Assembly: GCA_019279435.1 (NCBI GenBank)
Contig: JAAALK010000289.1
Location: 9,058,342 to 9,122,341, forward strand
DNA: 64,000 bases
From: Zizania palustris
Taxonomy: Eukaryota; Streptophyta; Magnoliopsida; Poales; Poaceae
Direction: 5' to 3'
Each line of letters opens with the position of its first letter. The stretch's first letter is position 1. This document shows, in pieces, positions 9,654-21,339 of this stretch. The notes beneath the pieces were generated by a model. That model was not told the origin of the DNA. It ran no database searches and saw only the letters and a program-made list of their open reading frames with translations. Position numbers and translations under genes: made by a program.

Positions 9654-10794
9654 TGATATGACCACGCCGACCACTCCAACCTCTACACCGACCACTTCGA
9701 CCACAGCGACTCCAATACATGTTTTTGATGGACCAATTACACACTATCGAGCTAAGAAGCTTCAACAAGAGGTGCACGCGCTACTTTGTGCAATTCATTT
9801 TACTATTAATGAGAGTTATATACTACCTAAGTCATGTACATTTCTAATGCTCAGGTTTACCAAGAAGGATGACAAGAAGTCACAAGGAAATGGACACATA
9901 GAAGAATCATGCTCGAACCAAGCCAGTCCTGCAGGATCGTCTCAAAGAAACAATCATAACTTTTGATTTCCAAAAGCTATGAAGGCAAATAAGCACTTTT
10001 TCTAAAACTCTTGAAGTCTAGTTTCCAATGAATCTAACCCCGACCAGTTTGAAGTTTGCATGAAGGCGTCCGACCAGTTTTAGTGCTTACTGGTCCGAAG
10101 GTCAATAGTCTGCATGAAGTCAATGTTCTCGTATTAAAACTGCATCATTCTACCGAGTTCCATGGTGCATATTATACATGGTGTGAAACCTTATAAAGTC
10201 ACCTTTCCAAGGAATCCAACCGTTCATGAATTGAAGCTTCCAAGGAGGAGTTATTGCTGAAATACCGAAGACCGCTCAGAAGACCAACAGCCACGCGGAA
10301 ACTCTCCAGAAGCTGATTCGTTTTCACATAGTTCACCTAGTCTTTTCTTTTCATGTTCGCACCTATCTTCAAGGTCTACTCCTTGTATAAATACCCCCTA
10401 GCACCATTGTAATGGACACCTTTGATGATTCAATACAGAACCCCTTGTTTAGCTGCGTGCTAACAAACTCAGAGAGAGATCTCTACCTTCCTTTGCTCTT
10501 GTGATTTCCTTCGTGGGATTACAGAAGCGGCGGCTTCATCCGCTCCCAATTGGTGCTCCTACTCCCTTCAAGGTCCTCCTTGATTGATTGTAGGCTGTGT
10601 TGGTTGGTTCTTTGAGAGTGTGGTTGGGCGAATCCTCGATTCAGGTTGTCGGTTAAAGACGGTGGTTGGCTTCGAGTTTTATTTGCCAGGTTGCACTAGT
10701 TATCGCTGCTTGCAGCAAGTTATCCGGCTATTCTATAGCTAGTTATCTGAAGATCGATCCTATGTCGTGAAGATCGGGACCCCGTGACGCATCA
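9654..10794 (+). repeat. G1 5' LTR (1141 bp)
   Basis: It starts TGATATGACCACGCCGACC, ends CCGTGACGCATCA, and has TATAAATA at 10386-10393. The first 300 bp correspond to the part that, in the 3' LTR, encodes the tail of integrase; here the same frame is open from the start to about 9966. Confidence 0.95.
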
Positions 10795-10796
10795 TC

Positions 10797-10808
10797 TGGT
10801 ATCAGAGC
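10797..10808 (+). promoter_or_regulatory. G1 primer-binding site (initiator tRNA-Met)
   Basis: TGGTATCAGAGC is a perfect 12-base match to the complement of plant initiator methionine tRNA, two bases after the LTR. Confidence 0.92.
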
Positions 10809-11623
10809 TGATCGGTTTCCACGGTAGGATTCTTTACCCTTAGCTACATATATTTTGTTTCATCCTATCCACCAAAAGCCAAAAAAATATATATACATAT
10901 ATATTGTTTAGCCCTTTGTTTCAATCTGTTATTTTAGTGAGTTCAGTTAATTTTCAGTCCATTAGAGTCTTTGTTTTAGTTGCTGATCATTTTCCGTCGT
11001 GTGTCCTTTGAACCTCTTATATATCTGGTCATTGTGTTCAGTTCTATAAAAAAAAGGTAAAAGAAAGAAAAGTTCAAAAAAAAGGAAAGTTGAGAAAAAA
11101 AATTGTGAAAGAAAAGTTTAAAGATCAGTTCGTTTGAGAGCACAGCTGCTGAAAGTTTGTGTTTCAAGTTGTGCAACCAGATCGCTATCTTTTGTTGGTA
11201 CAAAATTTTGGTTGGGTTTGATTGCAACACTTGCATCCCAATCATACTCCTTGTTTACATCAATTTTAGATTTTCTTTGCACGTGTGTGTGATCCATTTA
11301 CATCATTAGCATTTTGAGATCAGCACTAAGCAGGGAACCTCTAGTTTGGATTGTTACTTAACTTTACAATAACTAGAATTCAGATTGCATTCCTTGTTTA
11401 TAATCCCCACCAAGCTCCACATAAAAGCCATCGTAATCGGTACTCTCTGGTCTTGTATTCGCTTAACCATCGCTCTCGGTACCACCACACATTTTGTTTC
11501 TCTGTAACCCGCACGAACTTCACTGAGCCTCGGTTGGTAAGAGAAGTGAGATTGAGAGATCCCACATATATTTTTATTCCACATATACTCTTGTTCCTTT
11601 GTTGTCACTAATTTTACAGAAAG
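10809..11623 (+). other. G1 untranslated leader
   Basis: About 815 bp lie between the primer site and the gag ATG, AT-rich and with purine-rich runs around 11045-11125. I see no conserved coding region. It probably holds packaging signals. Confidence 0.6.
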
Positions 11624-13240
11624 ATGGGTGACGGCGTTGAGATCAATGATTGTGTCACCATTGCACAATTTAATGAATTCCAGCAAAGTCTAGAAGAGAG
11701 ACAAGATCAGTTGGCCCAAGATTTTTAAACCATACTAAATGAAATTAGGGGACGTCGTCCACCTAATGATGGAGCACACACCCATGGTGAAGAAGGTGAT
11801 GATAGTGATGGAAGAGGAGGAAGAAGAGGACGGAGGAACCGAAGTGCTGCACATGGAAGAGGGAGGGGCTGGAATCGAAGAAATCAAGACACTGAAGAAT
11901 CCGAATCTGAAAATGATGATAATCATTCCCATCATGATCGCCAACATCGTAGAGGAGGCCATCGTGAAGAGAGGCTTGGTAAACTGAAATTTACCATGCC
12001 AAAATTTGATGGAGGATCTGATCCTGAAGCTTATTTCACTTGGGAGTTGAAGGTCGACAAGATCTTTCGCTTGCATAATTATACAGAAGAGAAGAAGTTG
12101 GCTATGGCATCTCTAGAGTTTGAAGGATATGCTCTGATTTGGTGGGAGCAACTTCTCCAAGATCGTGAAGAAGATGGAGAACATCCTATTGCCACATGGG
12201 CAGAGATGAAACGTGAAATGAGAAGACGTTTCGTGCCGAAGCATTATCGGCGTGATCTTTTTGATAAACTACAGAATTTGAAACAAGGAAGTTATTCTAT
12301 TGAAGAGTATTATAAAGAGATGGAGAAGGCAATGATTAGAGCCAACGTATATGAAGATGAAGAACAAACTATGGCACGATTCATGGCTGGGTTGCATCGA
12401 AATATTCAACGCATTGTTGAGTTTCAGTCGTACCGTCGTCTTATTGATTTGGTACATCAAGCCACCAAAGCTGAACGCCAACTGCAGCAAGATACCAAGA
12501 GCAGTAAGTCTTTGCCTTTTGGTACGAGGACTATGTCTGGAGGAAGCAAGTTAAATTCTAAGTTTACTACTGCACCGTCAGCTGCGAAAGGTTCATTTGG
12601 AGGCTCACGTTCTAATGCTCAAAGTAATTTTAGTGGGAAGAACTCTGCTGCCCCGAGCACGAGTTCCAAACCAGCAGCTTCCACCTCCACTTCAGTGGGT
12701 TCTACATCCAAGAGTAGTGGGATTCAGTGTTTCAAGTGTGGAGGTCGTGGACATGTTGCTAGAGAGTGTCCAAATAATAGAGTGATCATTGTAACTGATA
12801 ATGGAGAGTACGAATCAGGCAGTGAAGAGGAAGATATGGAAGAAGAAGCCCATGAAGAAGAGGAACATACCGGTTGTGATTTTGAGCAAGGTGCTGCTCT
12901 TGTGGTGGCCCCAATATTGAGTGTTCAGATGAAGGAAGCTGAGAACGGCCAGCGGCATAATTTATTTCAGACAAGAGCCAAAGTGCAAGATAAAGTAGTA
13001 AAGATGATCATTGATGGAGGAAGCTGCCGTAATCTTGCTAGTCATGAGATGGTTGACAAGCTTGATCTGAAACTTCTGCGACATCCTCATCCATATCATG
13101 TCCAATGGCTTAATGATTCCGGTGACATCAAGATTGGATACAAAGTAAAAGTTCCCTTCAAGATTGGTGAATATGTTGACACGGTAGAGTGTGATGTGGC
13201 ACCCATGTCCGTATGTCACATACTACTCGGGAGGCCATGA
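11624..13240 (+). pseudogene. gag: G1 gag-protease (one early stop; open 11996-13240)
   Basis: ATG 11624 (MGDGVEINDCVTIAQFNEF) is in frame with the long open stretch, broken only by TAA at 11726-11728. An arginine/glycine and histidine/aspartate-rich region follows. Then comes the retrotransposon-gag core (KFDGGSDPEAYFTWELKVD, ALIWWEQLL) and a serine-rich hinge. The zinc knuckle CFKCGGRGHVARECP lies at 12728-12769, and the protease active site IIDGGSC near 13010. The frame ends at TGA 13238-13240 in place of the tryptophan of the usual LLGRPW motif. Gag forms the particle; protease cuts the polyprotein. Confidence 0.9.
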
Positions 13241-14654
13241 CAATATGATCGATATAGTCAGCATTGCGGGAGAACAAATCAGTACACTCTAGATTTGAAG
13301 GGGAGGAAGTTTGTACTCAAACCTATGACACCACAGCAAATTATTGCTGAGCATTTGCAAAAGAGCTCTAGTATGAGAGATGATAATGGAAATGAAGAGA
13401 AAAAGAATTCGAGTGCCTTCCACAAATCAGAGAGTGAGAGCCACCAGCCCAATATGAGAAAAAAATTGAGAGATCAAAAGAAAGAAGAAAAAAAATTTAG
13501 TCATGTTAGCCACAAAATCTGAGATGAGAGAAGTAAGGAACAACCCAGATCAAGTACTCTTTGTACTTGTGTACAAAGACATTTTAGTGTCAGATAACGA
13601 TAACACCTCTCTTCCTAGTATGGTGTCTCATCTTTTGCAGGAATATGAGGACGTTTTTCCAAAGGAAACCCCGAATGGATTACCTCCTGTACGTGGGATT
13701 GAACATCAGATCGATCTTATTCCGGGGGCTGCTCTTCCAAATCGACCACCATACCGCACCAATCCTGAAGAAACAAAGGAGATACAAAGGCAAGTACAAG
13801 AACTTCTCGATAAAGGTTATGTTCGTGAAAGCTTAAGTCCTTGTGCTGTTCCTGTTATTTTAGTACCAAAAAAAGATGGTTCTTGGAGGATGTGCGTTGA
13901 TTGTAGAGCCATAAATAACATCACTATTCGCTATCGCCATCCTATTCCTCGATTAGAAGACATGTTGATGAATTAAGTGGTTCCATAATATTCACTAAAA
14001 TTGATTTGAAAAGTGGGTACCATCAAATAAGAATGAAAGCTGGAGATGAATGGAAAACTGCTTTTAAAACAAAATTTGGGCTGTATGAATGGCTAGTTAT
14101 GCCTTTTGGTTTGACTAATGCTCCAAGTACTTTTATGAGATTGATGAACCATGTTTTGAGAGCCTTCATTGGAAAATTTGTGGTTGTTTATTTTGATGAT
14201 ATCTTAATTTACAGCAAGTCTTTTGAAACGGACATGAATCATATTCGACAAGTCCTAGATGAGCTCCGAAAGGAGAAATTATTTGCTAACCTTGAGAAGT
14301 GCAGTTTTTGCACAGACCATGTTGTGTTCCTTGGCTTTGTTGTTTCAGGAAAAGGAATTGAAGTGGATAAAACCAAGGTGAAAGCCATCAAGGATTGGCC
14401 AACTCCAACGAATGTAAGTTAAATAAGAAGCTTTCATGGTCTAGCTGGATTTTATAGGAGATTTGTTAAAGATTTTAGTACCATTGCTACTCCCTTAAAT
14501 GAATTAACAAAGAAAGGTGTTGAATTTAAATGGGGAAGTTCACAAGAAAATGCTTTTCAAGAATTAAAGAAACGCTTAACTGAAGCACCATTGCTTGTTC
14601 TTCCTGATTTCACTAAAACTTTTGAAGTAGAATGTGATGCTAGTGGAATTGCAT
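13241..14654 (+). pseudogene. pol: G1 protease end and reverse transcriptase
   Basis: Homology continues straight after the W-to-stop change (QYDRYSQHCGRTNQYTLDL). RT blocks are seen in order: PVILVPKKDGSWRMCVDCRA, DLKSGYHQIRM, MPFGLTNAPSTFMRLMN, the catalytic YFDD at 14189-14200, and the SFHGLAGFYRRF thumb block. Breaks: a frame change near 13505-13520, a one-base loss near 13968 just before the LSGS block, TAA at 14420-14422 for a glutamine, and a one-base loss near 14655. All catalytic motifs survive, so decay is by small lesions only. Confidence 0.9.
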
Positions 14655-16539
14655 AGGAGGGGTTTTAATGCAACAAGGCAAACCTGTAGCATATTTTAGT
14701 GAAAAGTTGGGAGGTGCTCAATTGAATTATTCTGTATATGATAAAGAATTGTATGCTTTGGTGCGTGTACTTGAAACATGGCAGCATTATTTATGGCCAA
14801 AAGAGTTTGTTATCCATTCCGATCATGAAGCTTTAAAGTATTTGAAAGGCCAAGCAAAACTAAACCGACGCCATGCCAAATGGGTTGAGTTCATCGAGAC
14901 ATTTCCATATATTGTGAAGTATAAGAAAGGTAAGGACAATGTGGTTGCTGATGCTTTGTCTAGAAAAATCGTGTTGCTAAACCAACTTGAGGTGAAGGTT
15001 ATAGGTCTTGAAAGTTTGAAAGACATGTATAATGATGACCCTGAATTTTCAGAACCATACACTCATTGTAAAGATGGAAAATGTTGGGAAAAGTATCATA
15101 TACATGATGGATTTTTGTTTAGGGCTAACAAGCTTTATGTTCCAAATTCTTCGGTTAGATTGCTTTTATTGCAGGAGTCCCATGGAGGAGGATTGACAGG
15201 TCATTTTGGACAAAAGAAAACCTATGAGCTGCTAGGTGATCACTTCTATTGGCCCAAGATGAGGAGAGACGTCATCCGGTTCGTGGAGCGCTGCATCACT
15301 TGTCACAAAGCTAAGTCTAAACTGAACCCTCATGGTTTATACACTCCTCTACCTGCTCATAAAATTCCTTGGGAAGACATAAGTATGGATTTTGTTCTGG
15401 CACTGCCTAGAACTCAAAGAGGAAAAGATTCTGTTTTTGTTGTGGTTGATAGATTTTCAAAGATGGCTCATTTTATCCCTTGTAACAAGAGCGACGATGC
15501 TTCACATGTTGCTAATTTATTTTTCAGGGAAATTGTGAGGTTACAAGGGGTGCCTAAGACCATTGTATCTGATCGTGATGTCAAGTTTGTGAGCTACTTC
15601 TGGAAAACATTGTGGTCCAAGCTGGAGACCAAGCTTCTATTCTCGACCACTTGTCATCCTCAAACCGACGGACAAACTGAAGTGGTGAATCGAACCCTGT
15701 CGATGTTGCTGCGAACCATGGTGAAAAAGAACCTGAAAGATTGGGAGGACTGCTTGCCTCATGTGGAGTTTGCTTATAACAGGGTAGTACATTCTACCAC
15801 TAACTTGTGTCCTTTTGAAATTATTTATGGGTTCAAACCCATTGCTCCGATAGATTTGTTACCTTTGCCATTACAGGAGAGAACCAATATGGAAGCCTCC
15901 AAGCGAGCTGCATATGTCAAGAAGATACATGAGAAAACAAAAGAAGCAATCGAGCTAAAGGCGACACGTAAGGCTGCAAGTATGAACAAGCATAGAAAGA
16001 AGGTGTCGTTTGAACCCGGCGATTTGGTGTGGATTAACTTGCGTAAAGATCGCTTTCCTGATAAGCGCAAGTCCAAGCTGATGCCACGAGGGGATGTTCC
16101 ATTTCGTGTTCTTGCCAAGATCAACGATAATGCATACAAGATTGACCTTCCACCAAGCTATGGCGTAAGCAACTCCTTCAATGTTGCTGACCTATCAGCA
16201 TTCACAAGTGAAGACATTTTAGAGTCGAGGACGACTCCTTTTCAAGAGGGGGAGGATGATATGACCACGCCGACCACTCCAACCTCTACACCGACCACTT
16301 CGACCACATCGACTCCAATACATGTTTTTGATGGACCAATTACACGCAGTCAATCTAAGAAGCTTCAACAAGAGGTGCACGCGCTACTTTGTGCAATTCA
16401 TTTTACTATTAATGAGAGTTATATACTACCTAAGTCGTGTACATTGCTAATTCTCAGGTTTACCAAGAAGGATGACAAGAACTCACAAGGAAATGGACAC
16501 ATAGAAGAATCATGCTCGAACCAAGCCAGTCCTGCATGA
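14655..16539 (+). CDS. pol: G1 RNase H-integrase, open frame running 283 bp into the 3' LTR
   Basis: An open stretch of 623 codons follows ATG 14668. RNase H is shown by SGIG-type remnants before it, VAYFSEKLGGAQLNYSVYDK and FVIHSDHEALKYL. Integrase has the zinc-binding ESHGGGLTGHFG...CITCHKAK, then catalytic acids in MDFVLALP, VSDRDVKF and GQTEVVNRT. The C-terminal GPY/F-like part (PFRVLAKINDNAYKIDLP) follows. The stop lies inside the 3' LTR, adding about 94 residues (threonine-rich, then DGPITRSQSKKLQQEVHALL). Such an overlap is known in CRM elements, where the tail carries a targeting motif; whether this tail does is untested. Confidence 0.9.
16244..16256 (+). promoter_or_regulatory. G1 polypurine tract
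   Basis: AAGAGGGGGAGGA lies directly before the TG of the 3' LTR and would prime plus-strand DNA. It falls within the integrase coding frame. Confidence 0.85.
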
Positions 16540-17397
16540 TCGTCTCAAAGAAATAATCATAACTTTTGATTTCCAAAAGCTATGAAGGCAAATGAGCACT
16601 TTTTGGAAAACTCTTGAAGTCTAGTTTCCAATGAATCAAACCCCGACCAGTTTGAAGTTTGCATGAAGGCGTCCGACCAGTTTTAGTGCTTGATGGTCCG
16701 AAGGTCAACAGTCTGCATGAAGTCACTGTTCTCGTATTAAAACTGCATCATTCTACCGAGTTCCATGGTGCATATTATACATGGTGTGAAACCTTATCAA
16801 GTCACCATTCCAAGGAATCCAACCGTTCGTGAATTGAAGCTTCCAAGGAGGAGTTATTGCTGAAATGCCGAAGACCGCTCAGAAGACCAACAGCCACGCG
16901 GAAACTCTCCAGAAGCTGATTCGTTTTCACATAGTTCGCCTAGTCTTTTCTTTTCATGTTCGCACCTATCTTCAAGGTCTACTCCTTGTATAAATACCCC
17001 CTAGCACCATTGTAATGGACACCTTTGATGATTCAATACAGAACCCCTTGTTTAGCTGCGTGCTAACAAACGCAGAGAGAGATCTCTACCTTCCTTTGCT
17101 CTTGTGATTTCCTTCGTGGGATTACAGAAGCGGTGGCTTCATCCGCTCCCAATTGGTGATCCTACTCCCTTCAAGGTCCTCCTTGATTTATTGTAGGATG
17201 TGTTGGTTGGTTCATTGAGAGTGTTGTTGGGCGAATCCTCTATTCAGGTTGCCGGTTAAAGACGGTGGTTGGCTTCGAGTTTTATTTGCTAGGTTGCACT
17301 AGTTATCGCTGCTTGCAGCAAGTTATCCGGCTATTCTATAGCTAGTTATCTGAAGATCGATCCTACGTCGTGAAGATCGGGACCCCGTGACGCATCA
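16257..17397 (+). repeat. G1 3' LTR (1141 bp)
   Basis: It has the same length and ends as the 5' LTR, with TATAAATA at 16989-16996. It is followed by the second CCGGA copy at 17398-17402. Differences from the 5' LTR are nearly all substitutions; by eye I count about 36. Confidence 0.95.
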
Positions 17398-17402
17398 CCG
17401 GA

Positions 17403-17838
17403 TGAATCTGTTGAGGCGTTGTTTGGTCATTTTCAATCGATCATAAACAAGCTTCGGGACAACAAGGCTGAGGGTGCTCAGTTAGTCTCAGATCACGAGC
17501 AGGCGCTCAAGGTTCTCCGTACCTTGGACCCAAAGATCTGGGAGATCAAGGTATCCTCTATCATTGAGAGCACATCTTATGATACCTTGACCATTTCTGA
17601 GTTGTTTAGCAAGCTGAAGGCCACCGAGGTTGATATCCAGTTGAGATCAAATCTCACTGGCTCTGGATAAAAGTGTCTGGGTCTTGCTACACCTTCTGTT
17701 GATCCTTCTTCTGTGAGCTGTGCTAGGTTCTCCTTGATGTCTATCACTGAGGACCAGCTTGAGTCTTTGGGAGATGATGACCTGTGTCTCTTTAACAACC
17801 GGGTGCGTCGTGTTTATGACAAAAGGATGTTGAAAAGA
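17403..17838 (+). pseudogene. gag: S2 gag, middle part, between G1 and S3
   Basis: Gag picks up at DESVEALFGHFQSIINKLRDN, exactly where 9653 left off, and continues through the UBN2-type region (TLTISELFSKLKATEVDIQL). A TAA at 17668-17670 interrupts it; it then goes on to LCLFNNRVRRVYDKRMLKR. It is cut at 17838 just before where the zinc knuckle would start, by the S3 LTR. The last five bases, AAAGA (17834-17838), are the candidate left target duplication of S3. Confidence 0.88.
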
Positions 17839-19966
17839 TGTAGGACCGAAAGTAGCGACCAGAGAGGGGTGAATGGGCGCCTAAAAATTCTTTCGAATCA
17901 ATGGCCTGCTCCCAACACCCAACGCACCTCAAAAGACTTAGCAGAAAACTTCGTGCAGATTGTCAAACCCTAAAAGTATCTAGCCTATAAACGACCGGTG
18001 TTCTAGACGAAGAAACACCAACACAGTGCTAATAGGCAGATAAATAAAACATTTAAAACAAAGACTGATCAAACTTCACAGAAACAAATTATCACGGCAA
18101 TCGAACTAAGTGCGTGTAAAACGAGATGAGAAGTTATTGTTCGAAAATTTGTCTCCATTAAGGTACTTGACGAAGCCTGCAGTGTCGAAGCCTGCAGTGT
18201 CGAAGCCTGCAATGTTGAAGCCTGCATAGTCGAAGTCTTTATGTGAAGGTTGATTAGGTGCTAAACATAGAACACAAACACTTCGCAGCCTGCCAAAAAT
18301 TCGAAGTCTGAACTGTTGTCGAAGTACATCAGAGACATCAAAGTCTGCACGTTCAGACTATGACTTTCGAAAAGAGCGCTACACAGTTAAGCACACGAAC
18401 AAACATCGAAACCAGCGAAAGAAGCAGTGGGCTTCGCAATGACCTTCGCTAAGAAATTCAGCGAAGTATGCTTAAAACGAGACATATAACAAGCAAGGCA
18501 TGTGAGTGTTGTGGGGACCACACAAATGACAGAGTTCTACACATCATTCGAAGTTCACTGTTCGAAGCAAAGACTTTGAGGCCGTGCGCCCAACAAATCG
18601 GAGTCTGATGAACCGGTCGAAGGCTTCATGCGAAGTGAAAAATGAACTTCGAACACGTTTTAAAACCAACGAAGTGTAGGAACAACTCCGAAGCAGATAA
18701 AAAACCAGAGACTGGCGAATGACAGAATGAAGCTAGCTTCGAGTAGAGAAAATAACACTGGTTCTTCAAAAGATGTAGCATGCAAAGCTGCTTCGTAGGC
18801 CATTTACCTAGAAGAGAGACACACTACTAGCTGCAGACCAATTCTGCAGATAGCTATCAAAGCTTGCGTAGAAGAAATGCCGTCGGGTCCACAAATGAAG
18901 AGTAAAGAACACAACCTAGCTTCAGGCAACACATCTAGATCAAGGATATAAAAAACCAAACCTATTTCCTAGATACAGAGCTAGCAACCAGTCTGCGTGA
19001 GAGAAACTAGTTTAATACACATGCAGTACTGCAATGCAGGAAATCGTGCAGTAAAAACCAGCCACGCAACATTGAAAAACGCGCCCAGAATAAGAAGAAC
19101 ACTGTATTTGTGACTGAAACAACAGGATCTCTGTAAAGGATTCATGCACTGCCAGGCAAAATGAATCAACTAAGAAAAACACACAAGACACAGCCTGCAG
19201 AATCATGGAAATAGAGAGAACAACATCTCACTAGTTCGAGAAGAACCGATGAACCTTGCGGCGGCAGCGTGCACGAATAGGAACTAGGAAACAGGTGAAC
19301 AAAAATTGACCCAATTGATTAAAAAGTGATTTTTTTGCAAAGGGTTACCCAACCCTACGGATTGGGGCCCTATTTATAGGCTGCCCAATAGCTAGGAATA
19401 TTCCACCAGCCCCTTAGGGTTTTTTACAGACGCTAAAATAAAAGGAAACGACCACACTGCCCTTAAGATATTTTTACAGACTCGACTGACTGATTGTGGG
19501 CCTAAGGACAAAATAGTAAACTCCTATTTACAAATGACTTATCCGGAAGCTAAGCTTTCATAGCGACTACGGCTTCTCTTCTGGACAGTCCGATACAAGA
19601 TCAGCGGTCATCAGTTTTGTGCTGAAACTGACAAAGCATCCACCAGCTATGCACCAGGTACCCGGATTGGGCTGGCCCGACTCCACAGCTCTCTCCGCCC
19701 GGCAATCGCTCGTCGCCCGTGTACCTGAGTCAATCCTGGTCAACAGCCCAGTGGATCCTCTGCTGCTCCTAGCCCGTGTACCCGGATTGGGCCAGCCCAA
19801 CTTCGCGGCCCCTTTGCCCGACAGTCGCTCGCTGCCCGTGTACCTGAGTCACACGCGGCCCAGATACAACAGATCTTCCCTCTTCTTCTGTCCTCTTTGA
19901 CTATCGTTGACAATGACTCATCACATCTGGAGCCATGAGGCCCACACTATTCAGCATGGCTCCTCA
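17839..19966 (-). repeat. S3 3' LTR (2128 bp)
   Basis: On the minus strand it runs from TGAGGAGCC (19966) to CCTACA (17839). The TATA box is TATAAATA at 19378-19371. Four 15-bp GAAGCCTGCAGTGTC-type units lie at 18172-18231. It contains about 48 bp near 19089-19136 that the middle LTR lacks, bounded by CACTG direct repeats. Confidence 0.92.
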
Positions 19967-21339
19967 ATCTCCCTCTTGATGAGTGCATTGTCAACACTTC
20001 ACTTGTTCAGCTCTTCAGTACCTGCGAACACATGTGGAAACATGAAAACAAAGCACAAGAAAACAAAGAAGAAGAAAATAAAGTAAAAGTTTAACCCTAA
20101 TGACCAAAAGCCAAAAAGCAAGAAGTGGTCATTAAGGTTAACCAAAATGTAAAAGCTCAAAATGAGTGCGATCTCAAAAACATCAACAAGGATAGCAAAA
20201 GAGTAAGGACAATCGGGACAAAAACTCCCCCTGAAACAAATCCCAGAGAAAGCCAAAACTCCCCCTTGAACTCTTATCCCAAAAATTTCTCCCCCTTGTT
20301 GACAAGTGAACTCATCAAGCACTCTAAAAAGACACAGACTCCTTCTGAAATGCAACTCCCCCTCAAAATATGCAATGAATGCAACTGGGGTGCGGGTGGA
20401 CTGAAGAAAGCATGCTTCTCAGATATGATTGACTGTAATTACAACTTCTAACAAGTATAGCAAAAGACATACTGTCTAAGACACATGGCATCATCAGTGC
20501 AACAGATGATATCTAAAGAAAGTCATTAGCACGCATTTTTCAGTTTTTGCAAACAAAAGCATCACCACATTTTAAAGATGACAAGCAAGGTAAAGCATGT
20601 GATGCAGAAGCTAACATATATCTACCAAGATAAGCATTGTCCAAAACAAAGTGCTTCAACAAACTTGTTGTCTTTTTAATTTTCAGGCTTTTTCACTTTT
20701 CCTTTTTCATTTTTGCCAAGGGTTATTTGCATGTCAAACCTTATGCTAACCGACCAAGTCAAGCCTAGGCCAGAACTGGACCATCGGAAGGTTAAGACAT
20801 TGGTCTTGGCATACACTACACTGTGCTAGTTCATACCAAAGTGCTATGGTATGCAGTCTAGAACAATGCAATGTGACAAAGCAAACCCACTTGGATCTTT
20901 TCAACTCAAGCATAAAAGGAATGGAATTTTCATTCATTTTTGATTTTTATCATTTTTATAGCACATTTTCCATGTTAAAGCATAAATATGTCCATGTTGC
21001 ATATCTGCAACTATGTGAGGAACTAGCTACAAGGCATGTAACAGATAGCAAAAGCACTCAGCCTACACATGCAAGTTACTAGAAGCAATGGTGATCATTT
21101 TTCAAGTTTAAAGCATAAAAGCCATGTATATGACAGATATCAGACATATCAAGTGAACTGAATGAAAGCATGATCATTGACAAGTATTCAAAAACATGTA
21201 CCAGCTAGAATAAGTAAAGCAGTTTAATCATATAACAGAAGCAAGCTCAAAAGTGTGATATGTGAATATGTATGATATGAACACACACAAAAGGACTCAA
21301 GAAAAGAGTAAAGAAGAAAGTAAACTGACTCAAAATATC
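19967..21339 (-). other. S3 3' region with repeated polypurine tracts
   Basis: Between the RNase H stop and the LTR lies about 1.37 kb without pol homology. On the minus strand it carries several GGGGGAG tracts (plus-strand CTCCCCC or ACTCCCCC near 20225, 20262, 20288 and 20353), besides the one bordering the LTR (here GAGGGAGAT). Multiplied polypurine tracts are a known Sirevirus trait. A 118-codon hydrophobic minus-strand frame (20355-19999) overlaps this zone; I do not recognise it. Confidence 0.7.

Larger units (their letters stand above)
9654..17397 (+). mobile_element. G1: complete CRM-like Ty3/gypsy element inserted in S2 gag
   Basis: The element is 7,744 bp with two 1,141-bp LTRs and an exact CCGGA target duplication (9649-9653 and 17398-17402). 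The internal order is primer site, leader, gag, protease, RT, RNase H, integrase, polypurine tract. By eye the LTRs differ at about three dozen positions (near 3%), so it is a fairly recent insertion. Placement with CRM chromoviruses rests on the initiator-Met primer site, the SFHGLAGFYRRFVKDFSTIA block and an integrase frame that runs into the 3' LTR; this is inference. Confidence 0.93.

Noticed and set aside
19567..19900. Small frames on both strands of S LTRs (for example 93 codons at 19619-19900)
   Set aside because: They recur in every LTR copy only because the LTR recurs; they lie upstream of the LTR TATA box and show no known domain.
19999..20355. An env-like gene in the Sirevirus 3' region
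   Set aside because: Only a short hydrophobic frame over T-rich DNA; no signal peptide plus long ectodomain, and no similar long frame in S2 or S4.
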